Assembly: GCF_014652575.1 (NCBI RefSeq)
Contig: NZ_BMZB01000004.1
Span: 186,001-250,000, forward strand
Direction of reading: 5' to 3'
Source: Asticcacaulis endophyticus
GTDB lineage: Bacteria; Pseudomonadota; Alphaproteobacteria; Caulobacterales; Caulobacteraceae
DNA: 64,000 nucleotides
Position numbers and translations under genes: made by a program. Shown piece after piece: positions 1 to 8,888 of the stretch (position 1 is the stretch's first letter; the number at the start of each line of letters is the position of its first letter). The notes under the pieces were generated by a model. It made no database searches and was not told the origin of the DNA. It saw only the letters and a list, made by a program, of their open reading frames with translations.

Positions 1-2017
1 GGCCAAACGGAATATGGATGCGCGCGGCCGACGGCGCGCTTGAGAAACTTTCAAGCTTTTGTCGCATCAATAGCCGCGTCTTTAAACCGGGAGCGACAAA
101 GATACCGCGTTGATCTTCGGTTAAGCCGTCAAAATCAGCTAATGTTTGATGACCAAAGATGAAGGCTTCGGCTTCGGCGATTTGCGCGGCGGTAAAGCCC
201 ATAACGGTCAACAGGTTATAATCAGGACTTGAGATATCTTCATCGCTGACACCCCAGATGTCGCGCACGAAATCCTTATCGATCGTGTTGAAAACGTCGG
301 TCAGGTTACGGGCGGTCAGAAGTGCTGCCTCAAGCCGCCCAATCTCAAAATCGGTCAAACCCCGCGCCTTAAGCTGGGGCGGCGACAGATAGGGGGCCTC
401 AAACAAGGAACGCGCCCCCAAGACATGACGGCGCGCATCGGAAAGTACGGCACCCGCCCTTATCAGACCTGCGATGGTGGCTTCGGACAAGGTTTCAATA
501 ATCTCACCGTCTTCGGTTTCCAGTACCGAGGTCAGGCCAGACACCGGCTGATCATGCAGACTAACGCCAAGTCGCAACGTCAGTTCCGGATCGTCAAACA
601 GGGCCGTGGTCTGGGCATGGCGAAGGCCCGATTTTTTAGCCGTTTTCAACGCGTCCTGCATAAGCGTCAGACTGTGGGCCTTAAGGTCGGCGTGACATTT
701 GAGGCTGGAAATGCGATAGATTTGCTGCGAAAGACTATGTAAAATCTGGTCTTTATCCGCCCCAAATGTCTTATAGGCCCCATGCGATGTGGCCAGTTGC
801 GCTGATGTGTATAGGCTTTGGGCCTGCATGGCCGCCATTAGCCCCGCGGCAAAATCAAGCCCATCCGCATCTGCGGGAGTGAGGTTCAGGGCCATCAATA
901 ACTCTGATACTCCGCCTATACTTAGCGCAATCGGGCGGTCATAGTATCGTCTCAGGGCATGATCCTCGGTCGCACTGAAAGCTGTGGCTGTCTCGATATC
1001 TAGAGCAAGAGTCCACAACGCCACGCATTGGCTAAAGGCGGTGGCGTCAAAGCCCTTATCGGCATCATAAAATCCGAACATATTAATGGCCGCTCTGGGC
1101 GCATAGCCTTGCCCATACAGCGCTTGCGCATCCAACGGATCAAAGGCCAGATAAAGCTGCCCGGTTTCCTGAGCGACCTGCGCCGCCAGCCGCGCGGACG
1201 GATCACCGGCCGCGATCAGGGCGCGTGAAGCCAGAGCGATTTTGGGTTCATGCGGGGGAGAATTGGCGTCCACCGTCTGCTGCGACCATGGCGGCAAAAC
1301 GGCATCGGTGGCGGCATTTTGCGCCGATTGAATGGTCAGGGAAATCAAATGATCGCTGGCGCCAAGCTTACGGGCGGTCATGGCGGCGCGGGCCAGAGCC
1401 GGGTTATGGCGCAGGCTGGTGCGGTGATCACCTTCAGCGCGGGCGATGGCAGTGGTAATCTCGTTCAGCGCGTCGTGTAACTGGGTGCGGGTGGTTCTGG
1501 AAATCTGGTCTGAGCGATAGGCTATCAGAAACTGGCGCAGATCACGGTCGCAGGCCGGATCATCAAGCTGCCAGAACTTGGTCTCAGGTGGTTCCGGCAC
1601 ACGGTCACCGGCCAGTGGGTGGATACGATGACCGCTTTTTAGGGATAAGGGTGGCGCGGCATAGCCGAGCAGGAGGCTGGCGCGCAGTTCACGCAGGAAA
1701 TGGGCAGCGCTTTGGGAATCCTCAAAATAACCGAGCGCATAGCCCCACGCCGTCAGACGCTGCGCATAACGCTCAACTGCACCGCCCAAAGCCAGATCGA
1801 ATGGATCGTCATGAACTATACGGTGGTCGATATCGGGGGCCAGTTGCGGCTGATCTTCGGGCAGGGTATCGGCCCAATCCAGCCAGGCTTCTAAGCGGGC
1901 GTTTGACCAGTCGCGCGGGGCCAAAACCTCATCATAACCGCCGGGCCGTTCGATAAAGCGGTCTTCGAGACTGATGTCATAGATCAGGCGGTTGGAAAAA
2001 TCCGACTCTAAGCGCAT
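1..2017 (-). CDS. class II ribonucleotide reductase-like protein, partial (C-terminus beyond left edge)
   Basis: The minus strand is open from an ATG at 2017 to the left edge: 672 codons with no stop. Residues about 310-420 and 540-670 resemble class II (B12-dependent, NrdJ) reductases as I remember them, for example 'FDATAFSQCVALWTLALDIE' and 'DFVRDIWGVS...NLLTVMGF'. A working reductase reduces ribonucleotides through an active-site thiyl radical. Here the stretch where NPCSE is expected reads DPLDA (residues about 293-297, bases 1127-1141), and the following CNLASLN-like segment reads PRAAIN. The catalytic Cys, Asn and Glu therefore seem absent, which suggests a non-catalytic or repurposed paralogue. 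The homology is by eye. It diverges from the NDUFA12 gene, and DnaA-like boxes lie in the shared upstream region. The C-terminal part, perhaps with a TSCPD domain, lies outside the window. Confidence 0.6.
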   Translation of the reverse strand, partial: MRLESDFSNRLIYDISLEDRFIERPGGYDEVLAPRDWSNARLEAWLDWADTLPEDQPQLAPDIDHRIVHDDPFDLALGGAVERYAQRLTAWGYALGYFEDSQSAAHFLRELRASLLLGYAAPPLSLKSGHRIHPLAGDRVPEPPETKFWQLDDPACDRDLRQFLIAYRSDQISRTTRTQLHDALNEITTAIARAEGDHRTSLRHNPALARAAMTARKLGASDHLISLTIQSAQNAATDAVLPPWSQQTVDANSPPHEPKIALASRALIAAGDPSARLAAQVAQETGQLYLAFDPLDAQALYGQGYAPRAAINMFGFYDADKGFDATAFSQCVALWTLALDIETATAFSATEDHALRRYYDRPIALSIGGVSELLMALNLTPADADGLDFAAGLMAAMQAQSLYTSAQLATSHGAYKTFGADKDQILHSLSQQIYRISSLKCHADLKAHSLTLMQDALKTAKKSGLRHAQTTALFDDPELTLRLGVSLHDQPVSGLTSVLETEDGEIIETLSEATIAGLIRAGAVLSDARRHVLGARSLFEAPYLSPPQLKARGLTDFEIGRLEAALLTARNLTDVFNTIDKDFVRDIWGVSDEDISSPDYNLLTVMGFTAAQIAEAEAFIFGHQTLADFDGLTEDQRGIFVAPGLKTRLLMRQKLESFSSAPSAARIHIPFG

Positions 2018-2104
2018 GGCGTCGTGTCCCGTGCAATGTGGGCTAGGGGGCAATCCTAGGGCCGCATTAACCACTTATCAATAAATGTAGTTTGTTCGGG
2101 TCTT

Positions 2105-2144
2105 ATATCCACAACATATTGATCGGCTGGGCGGGTGTGGATAA
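2105..2144. promoter_or_regulatory. pair of DnaA-box-like sites in inverted orientation
   Basis: ATATCCACA at 2105-2113 (8 of 9 matches to TTATCCACA) and TGTGGATAA at 2136-2144 (perfect match on the reverse strand) lie in the intergenic region between the RNR-like gene (minus) and the NDUFA12 gene (plus). DnaA is known to regulate nucleotide-reductase genes in several bacteria, so control of the RNR-like gene is a reasonable inference. There is no AT-rich unwinding region and no cluster of further boxes, so a replication origin is unlikely. Confidence 0.4.
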
Positions 2145-2291
2145 TTAAAGTCACCGGCGCGATATGAGGAAATTTCAGGGACTGTGGCTTTACCTCGGCA
2201 TCGGGGATCACTATAGTAACTGCAAGTTTTTAAAGATCTGCCGGGTCTGTGATTCACGGTCGTGAATGGGGATTTTCGGATCAGTTACAGG

Positions 2292-2693
2292 ATGTTTGCC
2301 GTGTTAGCTAATATGTTTACCTGGTGGAGCAGCGCCACGATCGGAACCTTATGGACGATTGGCCGTCTGGGCAAATTTGTCGGTTCCGATGAGTTCGGCA
2401 ACAAATACTATGAAGCCCGCGACACCAAGGAAAGCTATGGCGACAAAAAGCGCCGGTTCGTGATCTACAAAGGCTATGCCGATGCCTCAAAAATTCCGCC
2501 AGATTGGCACGGCTGGATGCACTATGTCTATGATACGCCGCCATCGGATACGCCTCTGCCGCGCAAAAGCTGGGAGCAGCCGCATATGCCGAACATGAGC
2601 GGTACACCTTTGGCGCAATACCCAAAGGGATCGCTCAACGCGCAGACTGATCGTCAGAAATCGACCGGCGATTACGAAGCCTGGAAACCGTAG
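2292..2693 (+). CDS. NADH:ubiquinone oxidoreductase accessory subunit, NDUFA12 family
   Basis: A protein of about 133 residues matching the NDUFA12 (17.2 kDa) family of complex I accessory subunits, which sit on the peripheral arm at the membrane. Recognisable segments are FTWWSSATIGT, DEFGNKYYEA, RRFVIYKGYADASK, WHGWMHY and PLPRKSWEQPH, followed by the family's C-terminal TGDYEAWKP. Alphaproteobacteria are the bacterial group that carries this subunit. The start is uncertain: ATG codons at 2262, 2292 and 2313 share the frame. I prefer 2292, because homologues begin a few residues before FTWW. The gene is 12 bases upstream of the DUF2155 gene and probably co-transcribed with it. Confidence 0.9.
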   Translation: MFAVLANMFTWWSSATIGTLWTIGRLGKFVGSDEFGNKYYEARDTKESYGDKKRRFVIYKGYADASKIPPDWHGWMHYVYDTPPSDTPLPRKSWEQPHMPNMSGTPLAQYPKGSLNAQTDRQKSTGDYEAWKP

Positions 2694-2705
2694 GCCCAGA
2701 GCGAC

Positions 2706-3470
2706 ATGGTCAATAAACCCAAAACCGGTACGTTAAAAACAAGGCTCCTGTGGGGGCTTGTGCCGGTTATGGCTGTGGCCGGTGTCGCGATTGCCCAGAT
2801 CCCGCCCGATGAGGAACCGCCCGCGCGTCAGGGCAGGTATGTCGATTCCCAGAACTACGACCCTGAGCCCTATTATGTTGATGGGGTTGAATTTAAGCCC
2901 TATGTCCCGGAAGGGGCGCGCAAGGCGACCAACCACACAGACACCCGCCCGGTAGCCCCGCAAACCGCGCCTGTGACGCGTGGCATTACCAGCGGTCAGC
3001 CTGTGCTTGGGGCTGCTGATGCGGCTGCACCGACGCCGGTAGCCAGCGCGCCAACCTTGAAGGGCCCCGTAGGCAACGGCGAAGAGGCGTCTGAGGCCGT
3101 TGAAGCCCCCAAGGTTCCGGCCAAGCGCCAACGTCATGGGGCGGCCATCATACAGGCGCTGGATAAGGTCACAGCCGAAACGGTGCGGTTTGAAGCGCGG
3201 GTCGGTAAACCTGTGCGCTATAAGGGCCTGATCTATACCGTCAAGGCGTGTGAGACGACCACTGACGAAGAGGCGCAACCGGACATCATCGCCTATATGG
3301 AAGTCCAATCCTCGCCGCAGATCACCGAAACCACTAAGATCATGCCCAAGCCTAAATCGATTTTTCGCGGCTGGACCTATGCGTCGTCGCCGGGCCTTAA
3401 CGGGCTTCAGCACCCGGTTTATGATGCCTGGGTGATTTCCTGCCGCGCGCCCTTAGTCCGTAAATCCTAA
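2706..3470 (+). CDS. DUF2155 domain-containing exported protein
   Basis: A 254-residue protein with an N-terminal hydrophobic segment (residues about 14-31, GLVPVMAVAGVAIAQ) that looks like a signal peptide. A Pro/Ala-rich low-complexity linker follows to about residue 145. The C-terminal DUF2155 domain (about 160-252) contains KPVRYKGLIYTVKAC, FRGWTYASSPGLN and HPVYDAWVISC. The function of DUF2155 is not established; it is a periplasmic-type domain found next to complex I accessory or aat/accBC genes in alphaproteobacteria. Its last 18 bases overlap the 3' end of aat on the other strand. Confidence 0.85.
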   Translation: MVNKPKTGTLKTRLLWGLVPVMAVAGVAIAQIPPDEEPPARQGRYVDSQNYDPEPYYVDGVEFKPYVPEGARKATNHTDTRPVAPQTAPVTRGITSGQPVLGAADAAAPTPVASAPTLKGPVGNGEEASEAVEAPKVPAKRQRHGAAIIQALDKVTAETVRFEARVGKPVRYKGLIYTVKACETTTDEEAQPDIIAYMEVQSSPQITETTKIMPKPKSIFRGWTYASSPGLNGLQHPVYDAWVISCRAPLVRKS

Positions 3471-4103
3471 AACTTTCAGCGCGGTTCGGCCGTCAGTGCG
3501 CGCGGGCAAATCATAAAAATCGGCTTCAATGGTAAGGGCTTCTTTGAGGCGATCGTGATACGCTGCCCGATCGATTTCCTCGGTGCCAAACTGTTTCAGA
3601 TGATCGGTTTGAAACTGGCAATCCAGCAGGCTATAGCCGCCGCTTTTTAGCCGGGCCAGCAGATGAACGAGAGCGATTTTGGACGCATCCGTGGCGCGTG
3701 ACACCATGCTTTCGCCGAAGAACGCGCCACCTATAGCCACGCCATAAAGTCCACCAACCAGCCGGTTGTCATGCCAGACCTCGATGCTATGGGCTAGACC
3801 ACGCGCGAACAGGGCCTGATAAAGGCTCTGGATCGGGTGGCTGATCCAGGTGTTGGGCCGATCCGAGGCGCTTTCGGCGCACAGTTCGATAACCTGAGTA
3901 AAGGCCGTATCGACTCGCACGTCAAACGGTGTGGTGCGCACCGTGCGCCGTAAGCGCGAAGGGATATGGAACCCATCAAGCGGCAATATTCCGCGCTTGG
4001 GCGGATCGACCAGAAACAGATAGTCATCATCACGCGCATCCGACATGGGGAATATGCCGTTGCGATAGCTGTCGATCAGGTCATCAAGCGTAAAATCAGC
4101 CAC
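3453..4103 (-). CDS. aat: leucyl/phenylalanyl-tRNA--protein transferase
   Basis: A 216-residue Aat protein. It transfers Leu or Phe from aminoacyl-tRNA to the N-terminus of proteins with basic N-terminal residues, creating N-degrons for ClpS/ClpAP. Family signatures are the N-terminal 'YRNGIFPMSD', WISHPIQSLYQALFARG, HSIEVW, LVGGLYGVAIGGAFFGESM and LLDCQFQTDHLKQFG. The length is normal for alphaproteobacteria. It is the last gene of the minus-strand aroQ-accB-accC-aat series, 50 bases after accC, and ends in an 18-base convergent overlap with the DUF2155 gene. Confidence 0.96.
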   Translation of the reverse strand: MADFTLDDLIDSYRNGIFPMSDARDDDYLFLVDPPKRGILPLDGFHIPSRLRRTVRTTPFDVRVDTAFTQVIELCAESASDRPNTWISHPIQSLYQALFARGLAHSIEVWHDNRLVGGLYGVAIGGAFFGESMVSRATDASKIALVHLLARLKSGGYSLLDCQFQTDHLKQFGTEEIDRAAYHDRLKEALTIEADFYDLPARTDGRTALKVLGFTD

Positions 4104-4153
4104 GGATATCCCGCCTTAATGAACGGGTGCCAGAGCTACTGGAAGCAAGGGCT

Positions 4154-5506
4154 TTACGCCCCTGCTTCCTGAGCCTTGATCCAGTTTTCCAGCCAGTGAA
4201 TGTTGTAGTCACCACTTTGGATGTCTTTTTCATTCAACAGATCGATAAACAGTGGAATGGTCGTGTCGATACCGGCCACCACGATTTCCGACAGGGCGCG
4301 CTTAAGGCGAGCCAGAGCTTCGGGACGGTCGCGGCCATGAACGATCAGTTTACCCACCATCGAGTCGTAATAGGGCGGGATCGCATAGCCGTTATAGATG
4401 GCCGAATCCATGCGCACGCCTAAGCCACCGGGGGCATGATAATCGGTGATCGTACCGGGTGAGGGCACAAAGGTGCGGGCGTTTTCAGCATTAACGCGCA
4501 CTTCGATCGAGTGGCCTTTGATGGTGATATCATCCTGCGTGAACGATAGCGGCAGGCCTGCGGCGATGCGGATCTGTTCACGCACCAGATCAACACCGGT
4601 GACGAACTCAGTCACCGGATGCTCGACCTGAAGGCGGGTGTTCATCTCGATAAAGAAGAACTCACCGTCTTCGTAAAGGAATTCAATCGTACCGACGCCG
4701 AGATAGCCGATCTTACGGATAGCATCGACGACGACCTTGCCGATTTTGTCGCGGGCGGCATCGTCAATAGCGGGCGAGGGCGCTTCTTCTAGCACCTTCT
4801 GGTGGCGGCGTTGCAGGGAGCAATCGCGTTCACCAAGATGGACGACATTGCCGTGGCTGTCGGCGATGACCTGAATTTCGATATGGCGGGGTTTCTGGAG
4901 GTAGCGCTCCATATAGACCGTGCCGTCGCCAAAGGCGGCAGCGGCTTCGGATTGCGCGCTCATCACCGCTTCGGACAAGGATTCGCGGTCCTTGGCGACC
5001 TTCATGCCGCGACCACCACCACCGGCGGCAGCCTTGATGATCAGCGGGAAGCCGATGTGTTCGGCGGCCGCCAGAGCTTCCTCGACCGTGGCAACGCCAC
5101 CATCGGAGCCAGGAACGACGGGAATGCCGGAATCCTTTGAGGCTTGCTTGGCGGTGATCTTATCGCCCATAAGGCGTATGTGCTCAGGCTTCGGGCCAAT
5201 AAAGGTCATGCCGTGGGCGCCGACGATTTCGGCAAAACGGGCGTTTTCCGACAAAAAGCCATAGCCCGGATGGATCGCCTGCGCGCCGGTAATTTCGGCG
5301 GCGGCAATGATCGACGGGATATTCAGATAGCTTTTGGACGCGGCGGGCGGGCCAATACAGACGCTTTCGTCGGCCAGATGGACATGCATGGCATGGCGGT
5401 CGGCTTCACTGTGCACGGCCACGGTCGCAATGCCCATTTCCTTACACGCACGAATGACGCGAAGGGCGATTTCGCCACGATTGGCAATGAGAATCTTATC
5501 AAACAT
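4154..5506 (-). CDS. accC: acetyl-CoA carboxylase, biotin carboxylase subunit
   Basis: A 450-residue biotin carboxylase, the ATP-dependent subunit that carboxylates the biotin on AccB in the first committed step of fatty-acid synthesis. The N-terminal domain begins [17 protein letters not shown]. The ATP-grasp domain has the glycine-rich loop [12 protein letters not shown] (about residues 159-170) and the signatures EAPSPAI and [16 protein letters not shown]. The C-terminal domain contains [11 protein letters not shown]. The length is typical. It lies 7 bases downstream of accB and is clearly translated from the same operon. Confidence 0.98.
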   Translation of the reverse strand: MFDKILIANRGEIALRVIRACKEMGIATVAVHSEADRHAMHVHLADESVCIGPPAASKSYLNIPSIIAAAEITGAQAIHPGYGFLSENARFAEIVGAHGMTFIGPKPEHIRLMGDKITAKQASKDSGIPVVPGSDGGVATVEEALAAAEHIGFPLIIKAAAGGGGRGMKVAKDRESLSEAVMSAQSEAAAAFGDGTVYMERYLQKPRHIEIQVIADSHGNVVHLGERDCSLQRRHQKVLEEAPSPAIDDAARDKIGKVVVDAIRKIGYLGVGTIEFLYEDGEFFFIEMNTRLQVEHPVTEFVTGVDLVREQIRIAAGLPLSFTQDDITIKGHSIEVRVNAENARTFVPSPGTITDYHAPGGLGVRMDSAIYNGYAIPPYYDSMVGKLIVHGRDRPEALARLKRALSEIVVAGIDTTIPLFIDLLNEKDIQSGDYNIHWLENWIKAQEAGA

Positions 5507-5513
5507 TTTGTGT

Positions 5514-5987
5514 TTACTCGAACGCGATCAGGGGCGCGCCAAATTCGACGGGGGCTGCGTCCGCCACCAGAATTTCGGCGACCACACCATCCTTGGGCGA
5601 CGGGATCGGGTTCATGGTTTTCATGGCTTCGACGATCATGATAGTCTGACCGGCCTTAACGCGATCGCCAACCTTGATAAACACAGGCGCGCCGGGCTGC
5701 GGCGACAGGTAAGCCGTGCCGACCATAGGCGAAGATACCACATCCTTGGCGGCGGCTTTTGGAGCCTCAGCGGCGGGTGCGGCAGCCGGGGCTGCGGGGG
5801 CAGCCACAGGTGCGGACGCCACAGCGTAGGTTGCCGCAGGGGCCGCGGTCAGTTGACGCGCGACGCGGATCTTCAACTCACCCTGTTCGACTTCGATTTC
5901 GGACAGATCCGTTTCCTTGAGGATGTCCGCAAGTTTGCGTACCAGACGCGGATCGATGGGGTCGGAGGAACCTTTGGGAGAAGACAT
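5514..5987 (-). CDS. accB: acetyl-CoA carboxylase, biotin carboxyl carrier protein
   Basis: A 157-residue BCCP that carries the biotin cofactor between AccC and the AccAD carboxyltransferase. An N-terminal docking region (residues 10-46) is followed by an Ala/Pro-rich flexible linker (about 47-80) and a C-terminal biotinyl domain. The biotinylation motif EAMKTMN places the modified lysine at about residue 123. The gene sits 26 bases downstream of aroQ and 7 bases upstream of accC, so the three are very probably co-transcribed. Confidence 0.97.
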   Translation of the reverse strand: MSSPKGSSDPIDPRLVRKLADILKETDLSEIEVEQGELKIRVARQLTAAPAATYAVASAPVAAPAAPAAAPAAEAPKAAAKDVVSSPMVGTAYLSPQPGAPVFIKVGDRVKAGQTIMIVEAMKTMNPIPSPKDGVVAEILVADAAPVEFGAPLIAFE

Positions 5988-6013
5988 TTTTTTACCTAAA
6001 AGCTTGTTAATTC

Positions 6014-6457
6014 TTATGGTTGTTCAATAAGGCGCAGAACTGCCGATATGGCCAGTTCATAACCAATGGGGCCGAAACCTGCAATCACCCCTTTGGCCAC
6101 ATGAGACACATAGGTGTGATGGCGAAACGCTTCGCGCGCCGCGGGATTTGACAGGTGACATTCGATGATCGGCACGGTCAGGGTTTTCAGCGCATCCAGC
6201 AGCGCCACTGAGGTATGACCGTAACCGGCGGGATTGATAATGAGCGCCGCAGCCGCTGTGCGGGCTTCATGAATCCAGTCGATCAACTGGCCTTCGTGAT
6301 TCGATTGATGAAAGACCAGAGTGTAACCGGCCGCCGTCGTTAGAGCTTCACAAGACGCCTTGATGTCGTCAAGGCGAGTATACCCATAAATTTCCGGTTC
6401 CCTGACCCCAAGAAGGTTGAGGTTGGGGCCATTAAGGACATATATGGACTTAGACAT
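6014..6457 (-). CDS. aroQ: type II 3-dehydroquinate dehydratase
   Basis: A 147-residue type II dehydroquinase, which dehydrates 3-dehydroquinate to 3-dehydroshikimate in the shikimate pathway. The start at 6457 gives the family N-terminus [20 protein letters not shown]. The catalytic Tyr is Y24 in EIYGYT, and the flexible-loop Arg (R19) precedes it. [30 protein letters not shown] and the catalytic-His segment IIECHLSNP are all present. The reading frame extends upstream to 6703, but those extra residues are not family-like and would overlap thiS. It is the first gene of the aroQ-accB-accC-aat series, divergent from thiS. Confidence 0.96.
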   Translation of the reverse strand: MSKSIYVLNGPNLNLLGVREPEIYGYTRLDDIKASCEALTTAAGYTLVFHQSNHEGQLIDWIHEARTAAAALIINPAGYGHTSVALLDALKTLTVPIIECHLSNPAAREAFRHHTYVSHVAKGVIAGFGPIGYELAISAVLRLIEQP

Positions 6458-6570
6458 GACACCGCCAATTGACTGGACGGTTCTTGTATCGTGTGAAACC
6501 CACGTCCACAAGCCGAACATCGGTGAAACGGCGTGAAAAGTGGCCAAAATGGGCCGAAAAGCGGCGAAAA

Positions 6571-6771
6571 ATGGTAAAAATCCTGCTGAATGGCGAATCC
6601 AGAGAGGTTGGCGCGGCGAATATTCTGGCCCTGATCGAAGAGATCGGAATCGAAGCCCGTAAGCTGGCGGTCGAGCAGAATCTCGAAATTGTGCCGCGCT
6701 CACAGTATCATGCGACGGCTATTCATGACGGCGACCGGATCGAGATCGTTCATTTCGTCGGTGGGGGATAG
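6571..6771 (+). CDS. thiS: sulfur carrier protein ThiS
   Basis: A 66-residue ubiquitin-fold protein ending in the diagnostic Gly-Gly (FVGGG), whose C-terminus is thiocarboxylated to donate sulfur for the thiazole ring of thiamine. The start at 6571 ([13 protein letters not shown]) gives the normal size; the frame runs upstream to 6469 but that part is repetitive and basic. The best partner is thiG, 120 bases downstream, separated by two hairpins. I see no TPP riboswitch upstream in the short aroQ-thiS divergent region. Confidence 0.92.
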   Translation: MVKILLNGESREVGAANILALIEEIGIEARKLAVEQNLEIVPRSQYHATAIHDGDRIEIVHFVGGG

Positions 6772-6776
6772 CGTTT

Positions 6777-6871
6777 CACTCAAAAGTTTCGGCGGCATAA
6801 GCCGCCAAATACGTTTTGAGTGGTTCAATATCGAAAATCTCAAACTCGGGGCGGCCCTTCGTTTGAGATTT
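6777..6871 (+). repeat. paired-hairpin element, copy 1 (between thiS and thiG)
   Basis: Two consecutive hairpins fill the thiS-thiG gap. Hairpin 1 has outer arms CACTCAAAA (6777-6785) and TTTTGAGTG (6814-6822), enclosing GGCGGC-ATAA-GCCGCC (6791-6806). Hairpin 2 has an 11-bp perfect stem, AAATCTCAAAC (6835-6845) with GTTTGAGATTT (6861-6871), around the 15-nt loop TCGGGGCGGCCCTTC. A second element with 14 of 15 loop bases identical but a different, still perfectly paired stem lies between sufT and sufA. The pattern suggests selection on structure. Whether it acts as attenuator, processing site or mobile repeat is unknown. Confidence 0.75.
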
Positions 6872-6891
6872 GCTTTAATAGGAAAAATATA

Positions 6892-7689
6892 ATGGCGTTG
6901 GATCAGATTGTGACGAGTGCAGATGACACATGGACCGTGGCGGGGCGGACGTTTTCGTCGCGTCTGATCGTCGGTACGGGCAAGTATAAGGACTATGCCC
7001 AGAATGCGGCGGCGGCACGGGCATCGGGTGCTGAGATCGTCACCGTGGCGGTACGCCGGGTTAATCTGACCGATCCAAACCAGCCGATGCTGATGGATTA
7101 CGTGAAACAGGACGAATTCACCTACCTGCCCAATACCGCCGGATGCTTTACTGGCGAAGACGCGGTGCGAACCTTGCGTCTGGCGCGTGAAGCCGGTGGC
7201 TGGAATCTGGTCAAGCTTGAGGTTTTGTCCGACCCTAAGACACTCTATCCCGATATGGAAGAAACCCTGCGGTCGTTAAAACTGCTGGTCACAGACGGAT
7301 TTGACGTGATGGTCTACTGCTCGGACGATCCGGTCTACGCCAAGAAACTGGAAGAGGCGGGGGCGGTTGCCATCATGCCGTTGGGCGCGCCGATCGGATC
7401 GGGCTTAGGTATCCAGAACAAAGTCACCCTGCGCATTATTATTGAGAACGCCAAAGTGCCGGTGCTGGTCGATGCCGGTGTCGGCACAGCGTCGGATGCG
7501 GCGGTCGGCATGGAGTTGGGCTGCGATGCCATCCTGATGAACACCGCTATCGCTGAGGCCAAAGATCCGATCCGCATGGCCGTGGCGATGAAGCACGCCG
7601 TCATTGCCGGTCGCGAAGCTTACCTTGCCGGGCGTATGCCGAAAAAGCTTTATGCCGATCCGTCATCGCCGCTGGCGGGACTTATCTAG
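6892..7689 (+). CDS. thiG: thiazole synthase
   Basis: A 265-residue ThiG that assembles the thiazole phosphate moiety of thiamine from deoxyxylulose 5-phosphate, dehydroglycine and ThiS-thiocarboxylate. The start at 6892 gives [14 protein letters not shown]; the upstream in-frame codons (from 6820) are the hairpin region and not family-like. [14 protein letters not shown], the Schiff-base lysine in [10 protein letters not shown] (about K108), [20 protein letters not shown] and [19 protein letters not shown] are present. Its 3' end overlaps the convergent glycosyltransferase gene by 8 bases. No thiO, thiE or thiC is in the window. Confidence 0.96.
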   Translation: MALDQIVTSADDTWTVAGRTFSSRLIVGTGKYKDYAQNAAAARASGAEIVTVAVRRVNLTDPNQPMLMDYVKQDEFTYLPNTAGCFTGEDAVRTLRLAREAGGWNLVKLEVLSDPKTLYPDMEETLRSLKLLVTDGFDVMVYCSDDPVYAKKLEEAGAVAIMPLGAPIGSGLGIQNKVTLRIIIENAKVPVLVDAGVGTASDAAVGMELGCDAILMNTAIAEAKDPIRMAVAMKHAVIAGREAYLAGRMPKKLYADPSSPLAGLI

Positions 7690-8845
7690 CCATATCTATC
7701 AGCGTCTCGCGCCATTGCTGGGCGATGGCGGCAGGTACAAAGCGCGACATGGCGGCGGTCATTTGGGTTCGGCGGTCTTGGCGCTCAGCGTCTGGCATAT
7801 CGATCAGCCGGATCATGGCGGCGGCAATTTCGGCCTCATTTTCGGCATCAACGCCCAGCGCGCCATCGCCGGCGACTTCTTCGAGGACGCTGTCTTTTGT
7901 GACCACAGGCACCAGACCATAACGAATGGCCTCGGCCACCGGCATCCCAAACCCTTCGAGCAAGCTCGGCAGGACAAAGCCCGAAGCGTTCTGATACAGC
8001 CAGGCCAGTTGCGCGTCCGAGACATATTTCAGCATGACCACGCCTTCGGTTTCCAATGCGGCCTTTTGGACCGCCTCAAAACCGGGCTCATTAGAACCGC
8101 ACAACACATAGGTCACGCCGCGTTTGGCAAGGCCCGATTGTGTAAACGCTTTCATCGACCGGATCTGGTTCTTACGGGTACCCAAAGCGCCAACGGTGAG
8201 CAAAAATGGGCCTTTGACGCCTTCGACCGGTTCAGCCTCGCCGCCGGAGACATCCTGACGGATGGCGGGATAGATCACCCGTTCGCTGGCCAGTTTAGCC
8301 CCCGGATAACAGGCGGCAAACGCCTTTTGCGTGGCCTGACTGACGAAGATGACGTGCGGGCCGACGGCGGCGATTTGTTTATAGATATGATCATATATCG
8401 GGCGGGTGTTGGCATCGAACAGATCAGGGTGCGTGATCGGGCCTACATCGTGGCAGATGACAGCATCCTTTTCGCTCAGACGGGTCGACGGGATACTGAA
8501 CGGGTCCATATGCAGCAAGGGCCGCGCTGGCCGATGCGGTGGCAACAGCCCGAACGGGCCGCCCAAAGCCTTCCCCGTCACCTGAAGGTGCTGGATGCGG
8601 CCCAAGGCCTTACCAAACAGACGCTGAGGCGGGGTCTTGCTGTGGTAATAACCGTAATAGGTTTCCCCCAGCAGATCGCCGCAAGCCTCGATAATATCCT
8701 TACCGATGAAATACTTACCCGTCCGGTTATAGATGGACAGGGAAAATTCGACGTCGAACAAAGGCGTTGCGGCAGATTGGGTCAAGATCGGTCCGAGGGT
8801 TTGGTGTAAGGAGCAATCAATGATTGCTTTAGCTAACCCTACCAT
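7682..8845 (-). CDS. GT-B glycosyltransferase (family 1/4-like)
   Basis: A 387-residue protein with a GT-B fold. The N-terminal acceptor domain includes [17 protein letters not shown] and [17 protein letters not shown]. The C-terminal nucleotide-sugar domain (from about residue 205) includes [16 protein letters not shown] and the E-x7-E-type motif region [19 protein letters not shown]. This is the layout of retaining mannosyl- or rhamnosyltransferases used for surface polysaccharide. The substrate cannot be told from sequence. The gene stands alone on the minus strand, convergent with thiG (8-base overlap), and no other polysaccharide gene is nearby. The N-terminal start at 8845 is plausible but not certain. 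Confidence 0.85.
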   Translation of the reverse strand: MVGLAKAIIDCSLHQTLGPILTQSAATPLFDVEFSLSIYNRTGKYFIGKDIIEACGDLLGETYYGYYHSKTPPQRLFGKALGRIQHLQVTGKALGGPFGLLPPHRPARPLLHMDPFSIPSTRLSEKDAVICHDVGPITHPDLFDANTRPIYDHIYKQIAAVGPHVIFVSQATQKAFAACYPGAKLASERVIYPAIRQDVSGGEAEPVEGVKGPFLLTVGALGTRKNQIRSMKAFTQSGLAKRGVTYVLCGSNEPGFEAVQKAALETEGVVMLKYVSDAQLAWLYQNASGFVLPSLLEGFGMPVAEAIRYGLVPVVTKDSVLEEVAGDGALGVDAENEAEIAAAMIRLIDMPDAERQDRRTQMTAAMSRFVPAAIAQQWRETLIDMAR

Positions 8846-8888
8846 AGCCGGCCTTAAAAACTACTGAATTGTCGCGGTGCAGCAAAGC

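Noticed and set aside
2067-2081. TTAA-N7-TCAA resembling a CtrA box upstream of the RNR-like gene
   Set aside because: One mismatch in the second half-site, with no supporting context.
6458-6570. TPP riboswitch expected upstream of thiS
   Set aside because: The short aroQ-thiS divergent region lacks the CUGAGA and related conserved blocks of the THI element.
7604-8809. A 401-codon open frame on the plus strand opposite the glycosyltransferase gene
   Set aside because: It begins inside thiG and shows no family features. The minus strand encodes a clear GT-B glycosyltransferase.
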